NCBI RefSeq assembly: GCF_900182655.1
Contig: NZ_FXTC01000002.1
Location: forward strand, 1 to 64,000
DNA length: 64,000 nt
Direction of reading: 5' to 3'
From: Chryseobacterium rhizoplanae
GTDB lineage: Bacteria > Bacteroidota > Bacteroidia > Flavobacteriales > Weeksellaceae
The position numbers and the translations under genes were made by a program. This document shows, in pieces, positions 37,252 to 47,217 of this stretch. The first letter of the stretch is position 1. Every line of letters begins with the position of its first letter. A model generated the notes under the pieces. That model did not search any database. It had not been told where the DNA came from and saw only the letters and a program-made list of their open reading frames with translations.

Positions 37252-39519
37252 ATGAAAACTCAAATTCTTATTGCAGCACTCTTTTTCGGTGGACTTGTAA
37301 CTGCAGCTGCCCAGCAGAAAAAAGACAGTTTGAAAGTAAATGCTATTGATGCAGTGAATATCAAGAAGCAGGTTTTCAAAAAGCAAGGAGACCGTTTAGT
37401 GTACGATGTAGCTTCTTCATCTATTGCTAAAGGAACCAACACCTTTAATCTTTTAAAACAAACTCCTATGATTTCCAGCATAGACGGAAAAACACTGAAG
37501 ATTTTGGGAAAAAATGATGCGGTGATCTACATCAACAATAAGAAAACAAATATGGATTCTGAAGCATTGATTGAAATGTTGAAATCTACTCCATCAGAGG
37601 ATATCCAGAAAATTGAAGTGATTACAGTTCCGGGAAGTGAATTCCAGGTTGAATCCAAAGAAGGTGTAATTAATATTGTAATGAAAAAAAGCAAAAACAA
37701 CGGTTACAACGGAACGTTGAAAATGCAGAATGAGCAAGCTTATTACAACAACCCTAATGCAGGAGCTTCTTTTAATTTCAGACAGGGAAAGTGGTCCGGT
37801 AATTCTAACTTCAGAACGGGAAGCTGGACAGACAGACAAAGATATACACTCTCAAACGGAGATCCTACTTTCAGAAATGAATCATACGGGTTTAATGATG
37901 ATCCCAATAAAAATTTTGGCGGAGGTTTTAACATTGATTATGAGATCAATAAAAAACATAGTCTTGGTTTCTCCTACAACATGAGATATAATAAAAGTTT
38001 CAATTCTGTACTGGATATTACCAACTGGCAAAACGGGGGTTTAAATAACAGAACAGTCAATTATGAAGATGCACAAACCAGAAATCATTCTTTCAATTTA
38101 AATTATGAAATGAAAACCGATTCTTTGGGAAGCAAGCTAACCTCAAACGTTTCTTACCTGTGGTTCAACAGAGATAAAGTAAGTTTCAATGAAAGTTTTC
38201 CTTTAACTAATGATACGATCAACAAGTATTCAGCACTTCATCAATCAGTACCCCAGATCATTAACAACTATGCGGCAAATATCGACTATCTGAAAAAAAC
38301 AGCTAAAGGCGCAACATGGTTAATGGGAATCAGCTACAACCATACGAATACAGATAATGATACTCAACAGGATAAACTGAAAAACGGAGAATTTATAATA
38401 GATCCAAATCAAACCAATCACTTTATTTATAAAGAAAATATACTGGGGATTTATCTGAACTATGAACGTAAACTGACTGAGAAAATATCCGGAAAAATAG
38501 GAGCCCGCTACGAAATGACCAGAAGTACCGGAGATATCGTAGACAAAACAGGATTTGAAAGAAATTATAATAACCTGCTTCCTTATTTGAATTTAAATTA
38601 TGCAATCAATTCTGATCATAATTTGAGTTATACATTTTCCAGCAGAATCAGAAGACCTAGATTCTGGGAACTTAATCCTTCGAGAACATACTTTACCCCA
38701 ACCAATTATACGCAAAACAATCCATTTATATTGGCTTCCAAATATTACAATCAGGAGCTCAATTATATGTACAAAAATGCATTCTATGCCAATCTTAGTT
38801 TTAATATGGTGGAAGATGCTGCTGCTTCAGACCTGATTCCATTACAGGGAACCGTAACCGCTCCCAAAAAAGATTCTAAGGGCAACATCATTTACGATAT
38901 CAAGGGTAATAAAATCATGGAAACAACAAGATTTCTAAGATATATCAGAACCAATTATGGTAAAAACAGAGAGATTGCTCTGACGCTGGGAATGAACAAG
39001 TCATGGTTCAAAGACATATGGACTACCAATTATTCTGTGAACTTAGGGTATGTCACTTATTCAGGCGGGGTATGGGAAGATCCAACCTCTATGCCGGTTC
39101 CGGGAGAAACGGAAGTTGTAGATCCTTATATCATTGATGTTAAAAACTACAATATGTCTGCAACGATCAATAACATTATCAGACTTTCATCCAAAAAAGA
39201 CTGGTTCTTAGGAGTCAATTACTTTTATGCAAGCCAGACAGCAATGGAAGGAGGTATGATAGGGACAAGACAAAGTTTCGATTTTAGTCTGAAAAAAATT
39301 GTAGGCGACTGGACTATCGTGGCGGAAGTAAGTGACTTATTTAACCAAAGCTTTTACAGCGTTAAAGGAGTACAGCCTAACGGAAAGTATAATAACATAA
39401 CCAACTTCAGCTATCCAAGGTTAATGAGCATCGGAGTTACTTACAATTTCGGAAATCAGAAACTGAAAAAAGCAAGGGAGATGAAATCAGCTAATGATGC
39501 TGTAAAATCAAGAACTTAA
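37252..39519 (+). CDS. Outer-membrane beta-barrel receptor, TonB-dependent type (paralogue 1)
   Basis: A 755-residue outer-membrane protein. A signal peptide (1-20, ending AAAQQ) is followed by a plug-like domain (about 30-150: KKQVFKKQGDRLVYDV, FNLLKQTPMI, EVITVPGSEFQVES). The rest is a 14-or-more-strand barrel of the OMP_b-brl_3 kind with many aromatic-rich strands and TNYTQNNPF. No carboxypeptidase-like domain and no clear TonB box are visible. The imported or bound substrate is unknown. The protein ends in a short charged tail (DAVKSRT), an ending shared with the next gene. Confidence 0.9.
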   Translation: MKTQILIAALFFGGLVTAAAQQKKDSLKVNAIDAVNIKKQVFKKQGDRLVYDVASSSIAKGTNTFNLLKQTPMISSIDGKTLKILGKNDAVIYINNKKTNMDSEALIEMLKSTPSEDIQKIEVITVPGSEFQVESKEGVINIVMKKSKNNGYNGTLKMQNEQAYYNNPNAGASFNFRQGKWSGNSNFRTGSWTDRQRYTLSNGDPTFRNESYGFNDDPNKNFGGGFNIDYEINKKHSLGFSYNMRYNKSFNSVLDITNWQNGGLNNRTVNYEDAQTRNHSFNLNYEMKTDSLGSKLTSNVSYLWFNRDKVSFNESFPLTNDTINKYSALHQSVPQIINNYAANIDYLKKTAKGATWLMGISYNHTNTDNDTQQDKLKNGEFIIDPNQTNHFIYKENILGIYLNYERKLTEKISGKIGARYEMTRSTGDIVDKTGFERNYNNLLPYLNLNYAINSDHNLSYTFSSRIRRPRFWELNPSRTYFTPTNYTQNNPFILASKYYNQELNYMYKNAFYANLSFNMVEDAAASDLIPLQGTVTAPKKDSKGNIIYDIKGNKIMETTRFLRYIRTNYGKNREIALTLGMNKSWFKDIWTTNYSVNLGYVTYSGGVWEDPTSMPVPGETEVVDPYIIDVKNYNMSATINNIIRLSSKKDWFLGVNYFYASQTAMEGGMIGTRQSFDFSLKKIVGDWTIVAEVSDLFNQSFYSVKGVQPNGKYNNITNFSYPRLMSIGVTYNFGNQKLKKAREMKSANDAVKSRT

Positions 39520-39563
39520 TCTATACAACTTATATCACAAAACCACTCTTAAATAAAAACAAC

Positions 39564-41816
39564 ATGAAACGTATAATTTTGTCAATGGCTATCGTATTCG
39601 GTACTTGTGTATTTGCCCAGGAGAAGAAATCTGATACGGCAAAAACAAAAAATATAGAAGGAGTTACCATTACAAAACAGGTTTTCAAAAAACAAAGTGA
39701 CCGTTTTGTATATGATGTGGCAGCATCACCAGTAGCTAAAGGAAATACCACTTTTGACCTTCTGAAACAGACTCCACTATTATCTTCTACGGATGATAAA
39801 ACATTGAAAATCGCAGGGAAAAATAATGCCCTGATCTATATCAACGGAAGAAAAAGCAATATGGATTCTGAATCTCTGGCTCAGTTCCTGAAAAATACTC
39901 CGGCAGAAAACATTCAGAAAATTGAAGTGATTACCGTTCCGGGCAGTGAGTATCAGGTTGAATCATCAGATGGGATCATCAATATCGTTTTAAAGAAAAA
40001 AATGAGTGACGGTCTCAACGGAAATATGAGGATGTCTAATACAACCAGTAAATACAACGGAAGCCAGGCCAGCTTCTCTGCCAACTACCGAAAAGGAAAG
40101 CTGGGAGTAAGCGCCAATCTTAGCGGAGGTGAGAATATAGAGGCACAAACCTACACGTTAAGAAACGGAACTGCCAAGACGTCTAATGAATCTACAGGAG
40201 ATATTGATGATCCGAACAAAAACATCGGAGGTTATCTGAATATTGACTATCAGCTGAACGACAAAAGCAACCTGGCATTATCATGGAACACATGGGCTAA
40301 TAAAAGCTATAATTCTACTGTAAATCTTTTCAATACCATTAAGACAGAAGACGGAACAAAATATACATGGTCCAAAAATAAAGAAGATGTAAGATCTTAC
40401 AACAATTCCGTGAATTTAAATTATGAATTAAAGACCGATTCCTTAGGCAGTAAGCTTAATGTAAATGCGGCTTATCTTAATTATAAAAGATTCCAGTTTA
40501 CAGATAACAGAACACATATGTCTGATGTGAATATGGGAGTTGGAAAAATGACTACACAGGTGTTCCAGGATCTTCCCCAGATCATTAATAATTTCTCTGG
40601 AATGGTAGATTATAACCAGAAATTTAAAAATGACCTGACCATTTCAATAGGAGGAAATTATAACAAAACCAAAACAGACAACGATTCTAAAAACATAACG
40701 TATTCTTTTAATCCCATAGAAGCTCCGGATTCAAGACCCAATCATTTTATCTACGATGAAAATATTTATGGTGCTTATCTGACGATAGAAAAGAAACTAT
40801 CGGATAAAATTTCCGGAAAAATCGGAGCGAGATATGAAATTACCAACAGTCTTGGAACCTCTGACAATGCTCCTACAGATGAACTTAAAAGAATTGAAAG
40901 AAATTATAACAACCTTCTTCCCTATTTGAGCTTCAACTACGCCATTAATGATAAAAACAATATTTCTTATTCCTTCTCAAGCAGGATGAGAAGACCGAGC
41001 TTCTGGGAAATCAATCCGGTAAGAAACATTTTGACAGATGATAATTATACTCAAAATAACCCATTTGTAAAGGCTTCATCTACTTATAATCAGGAGCTGA
41101 CTTATATGTACAAAAATTCATACTTCCTGATTTTAAATCATTCCTATATTCAGGATGCTATAACCCAGGTTCCGCTTCAGGGTTATCCGGTATCTCCTGA
41201 TGGTACGGTGGGTCCCAATCCTGTATTGAGATATATAAGAACCAATTTTGGAAATAAACAGGAAATGTCTGCAATGATAGGTATTCAGAAGTCATTCTTC
41301 AAACAATACTGGACAACCAATTTCAATATCGGAGTACAGCATAACATCAACAATGGAAGCCTTGATATTGATCCTACAACAGGAGACCGATTCAGAAATC
41401 AGGATGGTAAAGACATAGTATACACCAACAAAACCAATTCTACGAGTCTTTTGATCCAAACCAACAACACGATCCGTCTTGATAAAAAGAAAACATGGTT
41501 CTTTGGTGTTAATTATTTCTTCGTAGACAAGCAGCAGATCGAACTTGGATTACTGAAAAGTTTAATGAGCTTAGATCTCAGCATCAAAAAAGTGTGGAAC
41601 GAATGGACCTTCGCAGTTAATGCCAATGATATTCTTAATACCAATATCGTTAAAATTGAAGACTTCCAGGAGAACGGTAATTATAATTACATTCACCAAA
41701 ACCGTTACAACAGAAATGTAATGGTAAGCCTTACCTACAATTTCGGAAACCAGAAAGTGAAAAAAGTACGAGACATCGAAGGTGCATCAGATGCTATCAA
41801 AAGCAGAACAAGATAA
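39564..41816 (+). CDS. Outer-membrane beta-barrel receptor, TonB-dependent type (paralogue 2)
   Basis: A 750-residue paralogue of the gene just upstream (44 bases apart). It shares the plug segments almost word for word (KQVFKKQSDRFVYDVA, FDLLKQTPLLSS, IQKIEVITVPGSEYQVES), the YTQNNPF barrel segment, the closing LTYNFGNQKVKKVRD and the tail DAIKSRTR. The barrel loops differ, which suggests divergent ligands after a tandem duplication. It has a signal peptide (1-17). A terminator follows the gene. Substrate unknown. Confidence 0.9.
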   Translation: MKRIILSMAIVFGTCVFAQEKKSDTAKTKNIEGVTITKQVFKKQSDRFVYDVAASPVAKGNTTFDLLKQTPLLSSTDDKTLKIAGKNNALIYINGRKSNMDSESLAQFLKNTPAENIQKIEVITVPGSEYQVESSDGIINIVLKKKMSDGLNGNMRMSNTTSKYNGSQASFSANYRKGKLGVSANLSGGENIEAQTYTLRNGTAKTSNESTGDIDDPNKNIGGYLNIDYQLNDKSNLALSWNTWANKSYNSTVNLFNTIKTEDGTKYTWSKNKEDVRSYNNSVNLNYELKTDSLGSKLNVNAAYLNYKRFQFTDNRTHMSDVNMGVGKMTTQVFQDLPQIINNFSGMVDYNQKFKNDLTISIGGNYNKTKTDNDSKNITYSFNPIEAPDSRPNHFIYDENIYGAYLTIEKKLSDKISGKIGARYEITNSLGTSDNAPTDELKRIERNYNNLLPYLSFNYAINDKNNISYSFSSRMRRPSFWEINPVRNILTDDNYTQNNPFVKASSTYNQELTYMYKNSYFLILNHSYIQDAITQVPLQGYPVSPDGTVGPNPVLRYIRTNFGNKQEMSAMIGIQKSFFKQYWTTNFNIGVQHNINNGSLDIDPTTGDRFRNQDGKDIVYTNKTNSTSLLIQTNNTIRLDKKKTWFFGVNYFFVDKQQIELGLLKSLMSLDLSIKKVWNEWTFAVNANDILNTNIVKIEDFQENGNYNYIHQNRYNRNVMVSLTYNFGNQKVKKVRDIEGASDAIKSRTR

Positions 41817-41858
41817 AAGATTATCTTTCTTCATATTCAATTAATTATTCTTTACAGT

Positions 41859-41888
41859 ATCCGCTGATTCTTTTCAGCGGATTTTTTA
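41859..41888 (+). terminator. Terminator after the tandem receptor genes
   Basis: ATCCGCTG-ATTCTTTT-CAGCGGAT with six following T. Confidence 0.88.
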
Positions 41889-41900
41889 TATTTAATTGCT

Positions 41901-42761
41901 ATGAAAAAAAACATATATATTATTTCGGTTTGCCTAATCCTGTTTTTTCTATGTACTGGCTGTAAAGAAAAAAAGATAGAACTGGGCAAAGATATAAGCT
42001 TCGATAAAGAAGAAAATATTCATTATGGAAATAGCCCGGAACAGAGTATGGATCTATATGTTCCCAACAAAAAATATCAGGGTAAAAAAGATGTATTTAT
42101 CATGATTCATGGTGGAGGCTGGCGCAGTGGAAATAAATCACAATTGACTTTCTTCACGCTTTCTATGATGCAGAGATTTCCTGATCATATTTTCGTCAAT
42201 ATGAACTACAGACTGGCTTCAGCAACTCAGTTTGGACTTCCGAATCAGACTGAGGATATTAAAAAAGTGACTGAGCTATTAGAAAATAAACTAGGTTACA
42301 ATCCCAGCCTTATTTTATTAGGAAACAGCGCAGGCGGGCATTTGTCTATGTTATATGCCTATCAATTCGATGTTGACAAAAAAGTAAAAGCTGTAATTAA
42401 TATTGTTGGTCCTGCAGATCTCTCAGACCCGGGTTTCAAAAATTATCAGGAATATTCTTTTGTGGAAAAAAGGCTTGTTGATCCCCGTGTACAGAAATCG
42501 GGAACATCACTAATAGATTTCGCAAGTCCTGTAAAATGGATAAAAGAAAACTCCACTCCTACTTTATCTTATTATGGAAACTCGGATTATGTCATACCTT
42601 CTACTCAGGAAAAAATCTTAGATTCAATTTTAAATAAAAACCATGTTATCCATGAATCTTATCAGTTCAATGGTGGACATCTGGATTGGGATAAGCAGCC
42701 TAATGATGAGCTTCTGATCAATAAAATTGAAGCTTTTCTTAAAAGGCTGACAAAAAAATAA
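41901..42761 (+). CDS. Alpha/beta hydrolase lipoprotein (carboxylesterase-like)
   Basis: A 286-residue lipoprotein. The N-terminal helix ends in the lipobox LCTGC (Cys at about 21), so it is probably attached to the outer membrane. The hydrolase core has the oxyanion motif IHGGGWRSG (about 71), the nucleophile elbow GNSAGGHL with serine near 147, and a late histidine in NGGHLDWD near 265. It resembles BD-FAE/hormone-sensitive-lipase-like esterases. The substrate is unknown. It may be read on its own after the receptor terminator. Confidence 0.88.
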   Translation: MKKNIYIISVCLILFFLCTGCKEKKIELGKDISFDKEENIHYGNSPEQSMDLYVPNKKYQGKKDVFIMIHGGGWRSGNKSQLTFFTLSMMQRFPDHIFVNMNYRLASATQFGLPNQTEDIKKVTELLENKLGYNPSLILLGNSAGGHLSMLYAYQFDVDKKVKAVINIVGPADLSDPGFKNYQEYSFVEKRLVDPRVQKSGTSLIDFASPVKWIKENSTPTLSYYGNSDYVIPSTQEKILDSILNKNHVIHESYQFNGGHLDWDKQPNDELLINKIEAFLKRLTKK

Positions 42762-42769
42762 CACGTCCT

Positions 42770-42798
42770 CATATTTCAAAAACGTGTCATTCTTTTAT
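42770..42798. terminator. Weak bidirectional hairpin
   Basis: ACACGT and ACGTGT pair around a long A/T loop between two convergent genes, with T-rich flanks on both sides. A weak terminator at best. Confidence 0.4.
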
Positions 42799-42811
42799 AA
42801 TTTAATTGTAT

Positions 42812-44566
42812 TTATTCAGATTTTGCAACGGCTGTTCTTTCCGAAACTCCATTGGCATTGAAAGCTTCAATCTGGAAATAGTAAGCATCTGTTCTGTCTG
42901 CTCCTGTAAAGAAATATTCATTCTTACCGTATACCATAATGCTTCCGTACAATTTATCAGGAGATTTTCCAAAATAGATTACATAGCCGTCTGCATCAGG
43001 ATTCTGCTGCCATTTCATCCAGATACTTCTTCTTTCACCATATTTCTTTGGATCAGCTCTTAAAGGTACAAAACCTTCCACTTTTGCAGGCTGTTTCCCG
43101 GCACCTTTTCCGAATACCCTGAAACCGCTCAATGCAAATTTTCCTGTAGGCATTTTGAGGTTTTCCATTTTAAGGAAACGGGCTTTTGCAGGCTGCTCCA
43201 GTTCTACATAATCATGAGGAACATCTTTTGTGTTTTTGCTTTTATCCACAATTACATTCCATTTTTTACCGTCATTAGAACCGTAGATTTTGTATTGGTG
43301 CATTTTCCCTAAAGTTTTCCCCATAAACTCTGCATCCTGATCAGCATAATTGATCTGAATAGCATTGATGGTAGAAACTTCACCAAGATCTGTCTGAAAC
43401 CATTCCCCGGAATTTCCTGTTTTGGCACTCCAGTAGGTTTTGATATCTTCATCTACGGCATAGTTGGGCTGATAGCCACCTAAAGTAGATGAAACCTGAA
43501 CCGGTTTGCTATAATTCAGCAGCATCCATCCGGCAAAAAGGCCTTTTGTAAAATCTTTTCCCTGTGCATACTGGGGAAGGTATGTAGGATAATCACCATA
43601 AGCCGTATTACAGTACATTACATCATCCTTATCAAAACCTGCCGGCCAGATTCCCAGTCTTCTTTCAAAATTATTTTTAGTGGAAATAAAGATGGTTGAA
43701 ATGTGCCACCAGTTTTTATAATTGTCTTCAAAAGTAGCTCCATGGCCTGCTCCTCTGGCAAAGCCTCCCGGTTTATAGGAAAACGGATTATGCTGTTGGT
43801 ATTCGAACCCTTCCAAAGGACTTTTACTTACGTATACTCCATCAGAATATCCACTGAATTCTGTTGCCGGAGCACCATACTGCATATAATATTTTCCGTT
43901 GTGCTTGGTCATCCACGCTCCTTCTACAAATGGCTGAAGGAAAACATTATCATTATATTCCCCGAAACGTTCCCATCCGTGGTCTTCTGGTTTTAGTTTA
44001 ATAATTGGTTTTACGAAACCTTCAGACTGAAGATTTTTCACTTTCACTTCTGTTCCCAGCAATGGCCATTCATTACTTGAACCCCAGTACAGATACAGTT
44101 TATTTTTATCTTCATCATAGTGAAATGCCGGATCCCATGCTCCTACTTTTAAAGTATCTACCGCAATTTTCCAATCGTCTTTAGTAGGATTTGTACTTTT
44201 CCAGATCGGAAAGTCCTGCTCCCAGGTAGAGCCATAGACATATAAAGTATCTTTCATGGCCCAAACTGCCGGAGCATTAAGGTCATGGATATATTTATTA
44301 TCTCTGAGAAATTTCCTTTTTACAAACTTCCAGTCCAGCATATCATCACTGTACCAGTATCCTTCCTGATTGGTAGAAAAAAGAAACAGTTTATTCTTAA
44401 AATTAACAATCACCGGATCTGCTGTAGCACGGTGTTTTCCCTGTTTTGAAAAAACTTCAAAAGGCGTATAACCATAATCAATATTGATGGGATTACAGAA
44501 AGTCTTCTGCTGTGCCCCTGCAATGATTCCGAGAAAAACAGCTAATAACAGAAAGTATTGTCTCAT
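42812..44566 (-). CDS. Secreted GH43-type glycoside hydrolase with F5/8 and Fn3-like domains
   Basis: A 584-residue secreted enzyme with a signal peptide (1-18, ending GAQ). Residues 25-335 form a five-bladed propeller of the GH43 kind: candidate base Asp in ATADPVIV (about 48), modulator Asp in GAWDPAFHY (about 145), and acid Glu in FVEGAWMTKH (about 218). An F5/8 type C (discoidin) carbohydrate-binding domain spans about 340-480, and a fibronectin-III-like domain about 490-580. Likely substrates are arabinose-, xylose- or galactose-containing glycans. It has its own consensus promoter inside the end of the preceding gene. Confidence 0.9.
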   Translation of the reverse strand: MRQYFLLLAVFLGIIAGAQQKTFCNPINIDYGYTPFEVFSKQGKHRATADPVIVNFKNKLFLFSTNQEGYWYSDDMLDWKFVKRKFLRDNKYIHDLNAPAVWAMKDTLYVYGSTWEQDFPIWKSTNPTKDDWKIAVDTLKVGAWDPAFHYDEDKNKLYLYWGSSNEWPLLGTEVKVKNLQSEGFVKPIIKLKPEDHGWERFGEYNDNVFLQPFVEGAWMTKHNGKYYMQYGAPATEFSGYSDGVYVSKSPLEGFEYQQHNPFSYKPGGFARGAGHGATFEDNYKNWWHISTIFISTKNNFERRLGIWPAGFDKDDVMYCNTAYGDYPTYLPQYAQGKDFTKGLFAGWMLLNYSKPVQVSSTLGGYQPNYAVDEDIKTYWSAKTGNSGEWFQTDLGEVSTINAIQINYADQDAEFMGKTLGKMHQYKIYGSNDGKKWNVIVDKSKNTKDVPHDYVELEQPAKARFLKMENLKMPTGKFALSGFRVFGKGAGKQPAKVEGFVPLRADPKKYGERRSIWMKWQQNPDADGYVIYFGKSPDKLYGSIMVYGKNEYFFTGADRTDAYYFQIEAFNANGVSERTAVAKSE

Positions 44567-44588
44567 TTTTAGATTTTAAAGATTACCG

Positions 44589-44622
44589 CAAAGTTAGCTA
44601 ACTTTTTTTGGTTTTCTCCAAA
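44589..44622 (-). promoter_or_regulatory. Promoter of the GH43 gene
   Basis: On the minus strand TTTG (44619-44622), 22 bases and TAACTTTG (44589-44596) match the consensus. The -33 box lies inside the coding end of the upstream membrane-protein gene, which it would separate from GH43 transcription. Confidence 0.6.
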
Positions 44623-45619
44623 TAAAGCCATCCAGCAGATAATGAGTGAGCTGAGGCATGACTAATAATGGAACCAGAAACTGAAACCATTTTTCTGATA
44701 GCATTACATTCAGGGAAAAATGTTCATTCCAAACCAGCGTTTCCCATAAGAATTCTTCTACAAAGGCAAATCCTAAAATAATACCCACAAATAAAAATAT
44801 CCCGGAAAAAGATTTAAAAACCTGCATTCCATTCAACTTATTATTTTCCTTTTGATGTATTTCCCGGATATAAATCAATGCGATATAAGGAATCCCATGG
44901 GAAACCACATTCAGAAAAGTAAAAAGAAGATCATTGTTGAAGTAGACAATTCCGAAATACCAGGAAAGGAAAGTTCCTGTAATCAGCGCTGTTTTGGGAA
45001 TATTAATTCTTTTGGTTTTAAAAGCTTCAAAAGCAGTTTTAATAATCCAGATAATCAGAATGCTAAAATATATGACTGTGAGTAAACGAGTATAATCCGG
45101 AAGATTTTTAAGCCAGTCAAACTCATTACTGACAAACCAGGTAAAGGCACGTGGTGTACTGAACCAGTATAACATAGGATAGATTGTTGCGGAATAAACA
45201 GCCACCTCATCTATTTTCTTGCTCCAGTTATTCGGTTCAAAACGGGCATAGATTCTCATAAACCCATATTGCTGTCGTATAAAATGAAAAACTGCAACCA
45301 AAGCCAGTACCGACCAGAATGTCAGACTTCCAAATTGAAACAGGACAATTCCCAATATCCAGCTTACGGCAGGAATACCTAGATAAAGCAGCTTATTCTT
45401 CTGTACTTCTCCTTTTACAAAATAGGTTTTGAACAGTGTAGAATAAACGTGGGCTACATCCACGAAAACAATCAGGAAAAGCCATGTGTAAAAGGAATAA
45501 TGATTTTCCAGTCCCTGAATCTGTTTCTGAAAGAGAAAGATAATCAGCAATACCACAAAAGGCGGTGATAAAATAAACCACCAGTCTGTTTTTGCATTAT
45601 GTATCCACGGCTGTTTCAT
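44594..45619 (-). CDS. His-rich multi-pass membrane protein at the end of the polyamine-like run
   Basis: A 341-residue integral membrane protein with about eight or nine hydrophobic helices. Conserved-looking histidines fall in or near helices: DVAHVYSTLFKTY (about 54), FHFIRQQYGFMR (about 116), VSHGIPYIAL (about 243) and PQLTHYLLDGFIWR (about 323). Such a pattern suits a membrane metal or haem enzyme, but I do not recognise the family. It starts 8 bases after the flavoprotein gene, the last of the tightly packed genes. Function unknown; an oxidase or hydroxylase role is only inference. Confidence 0.7.
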   Translation of the reverse strand: MKQPWIHNAKTDWWFILSPPFVVLLIIFLFQKQIQGLENHYSFYTWLFLIVFVDVAHVYSTLFKTYFVKGEVQKNKLLYLGIPAVSWILGIVLFQFGSLTFWSVLALVAVFHFIRQQYGFMRIYARFEPNNWSKKIDEVAVYSATIYPMLYWFSTPRAFTWFVSNEFDWLKNLPDYTRLLTVIYFSILIIWIIKTAFEAFKTKRINIPKTALITGTFLSWYFGIVYFNNDLLFTFLNVVSHGIPYIALIYIREIHQKENNKLNGMQVFKSFSGIFLFVGIILGFAFVEEFLWETLVWNEHFSLNVMLSEKWFQFLVPLLVMPQLTHYLLDGFIWRKPKKVS

Positions 45620-45627
45620 ATATTATT

Positions 45628-47217
45628 TTAAATCATTCGTTCTGCAGTCCGGATTCCCTGATAAAAAGCTTCTTCAAAAATAGATATTCCTGACAGATCG
45701 GAATGGGCAAAGAAAATTTTATCTTCAATAGGTTCTTTTGCCATTTGGGTTTTTTCTCCAAAAATCTGATCAGGAACCGGAGCAATCATGGCATGCCCTA
45801 TTTTATGAAACTGCATTTCCAGAATAAAATCCTCTATCAAAGGGTGTGCTTCCTTCAGATCATCCAAAACTAAAGTTTTCAGTTCAGCATCTTTCATGGC
45901 ATACAGCTTTTTCCTTGCTTTCCTACAGTCTCCGGTTGAAAAGCTCTTATAATGGGTAATCACTTTTTCACCCATAATCTGGTTCAAATTCTGATGCTGA
46001 TCAAAAATATAGCCCAATCCGGAAGATCCATAGATCACATTATCCCAGGCCAACTCTTCATCCCCTCCGAATTCATTCTTCAGGGTAATGGTTGTTAAAA
46101 GCCAGGGGACATAGTTGAATGAAGCCGCTTTTTGGTGATTGAAAATCCTTTCGTTTACAAACTGTGGTGATGCAAACAGTACTTTATCTGCAATGATCTT
46201 CTTTGTTTTTTTCTGGGTATTATCAAAACTAAGGACCTCAACTTTATCATTAATTTTCACATCAAAAACCAGATTTCCGGACTTATACTTTCCTTCTGTA
46301 TATTTTGAAAAATGTTTTGTCAATCTTGCATTTCCTTCGGGCCATGTGAAGACCTGATCTTTATATTTCGTGCTCCAATTGTTCTTTCTACCTGCGAAAT
46401 AATGAATTCCTGCCCAAGCAGAAACGTAATCTATTCCTAATCCGAAATCGTCTCTGCAGGAATAATCCAGCAGCCAAAGGAGTTCTTCGGAGTGGTAATT
46501 ATTTTCTTTGAGCCAGTCTTTAAAAATGACCTTTTCAAGCTTCAAAACCTCATCGTCTTTGCTGGAATCATGTACAGGAATGGCAAACCAGTATTTTCCC
46601 TCTGCATCTTTCTTTACACGAAATTCATCCATCAATTTAAAAAAACGGTTGAGCTCTTGCTGGGTTTCGGATGAAATTCCTCTTTGTGGAACAATATCGT
46701 TCTGCCAGGAGTTTTTATAGAACAGTCTTTCCTGCTGTGGGAAAGTCATTTGGTATTCATCAAGAATAGGCTCTCCGTTATCCTCGATTCCTAAACAGAT
46801 TCCGCATTCTTTCAGGAACTCAATAATTTCTATATTTTCTTTGTTCGGCAACGGTAAATAATGAGCCCCTAAGGGGAATTTTGAGAATGTATTCTGTCCG
46901 TTGGAAGAATTTCCTCCCAAATGGTTTTCCATTTCAAGGAGAAGATAATCCTGCTCATGATGCTGACTGAAGAACCTGCATGCTGAAAGTCCGGAAATTC
47001 CACCACCCACAACAAGATATCGGGTGTGGATAACTTCTGAAAACTGTGGAAAATCTTTTGCCCATAGCCGATGCCCTAAAACATGGTTTGTACCCGTGAT
47101 CTTCAGCAATAATGATTTTATCTTCTTTTCACAATACTGTAGCAAAGGAAGCATAAGGCCACCTAAAAATATAGTTTTGAGAAAATCCTTTCTACTGTAC
47201 TTTTCCCCACTCTTCAT
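45628..47217 (-). CDS. FAD-dependent amine-oxidase-like protein
   Basis: A 529-residue flavoprotein. After a hydrophobic N-terminal stretch (about 13-27, LKTIFLGGLMLPLLQY, with one Arg-Lys before it, so a variant Tat or membrane signal is possible), the FAD motif VVGGGISGLSACRFF lies near 69 and GGNSSNG near 100. The C-terminal IFFAHSDLSGISIFEEAFYQG matches the FAD-closing motif of the flavin amine oxidase superfamily. It may oxidise a polyamine-like product of the operon; this is inference. Its start overlaps the aminopropyltransferase gene by 26 bases. Confidence 0.85.
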   Translation of the reverse strand: MKSGEKYSRKDFLKTIFLGGLMLPLLQYCEKKIKSLLLKITGTNHVLGHRLWAKDFPQFSEVIHTRYLVVGGGISGLSACRFFSQHHEQDYLLLEMENHLGGNSSNGQNTFSKFPLGAHYLPLPNKENIEIIEFLKECGICLGIEDNGEPILDEYQMTFPQQERLFYKNSWQNDIVPQRGISSETQQELNRFFKLMDEFRVKKDAEGKYWFAIPVHDSSKDDEVLKLEKVIFKDWLKENNYHSEELLWLLDYSCRDDFGLGIDYVSAWAGIHYFAGRKNNWSTKYKDQVFTWPEGNARLTKHFSKYTEGKYKSGNLVFDVKINDKVEVLSFDNTQKKTKKIIADKVLFASPQFVNERIFNHQKAASFNYVPWLLTTITLKNEFGGDEELAWDNVIYGSSGLGYIFDQHQNLNQIMGEKVITHYKSFSTGDCRKARKKLYAMKDAELKTLVLDDLKEAHPLIEDFILEMQFHKIGHAMIAPVPDQIFGEKTQMAKEPIEDKIFFAHSDLSGISIFEEAFYQGIRTAERMI

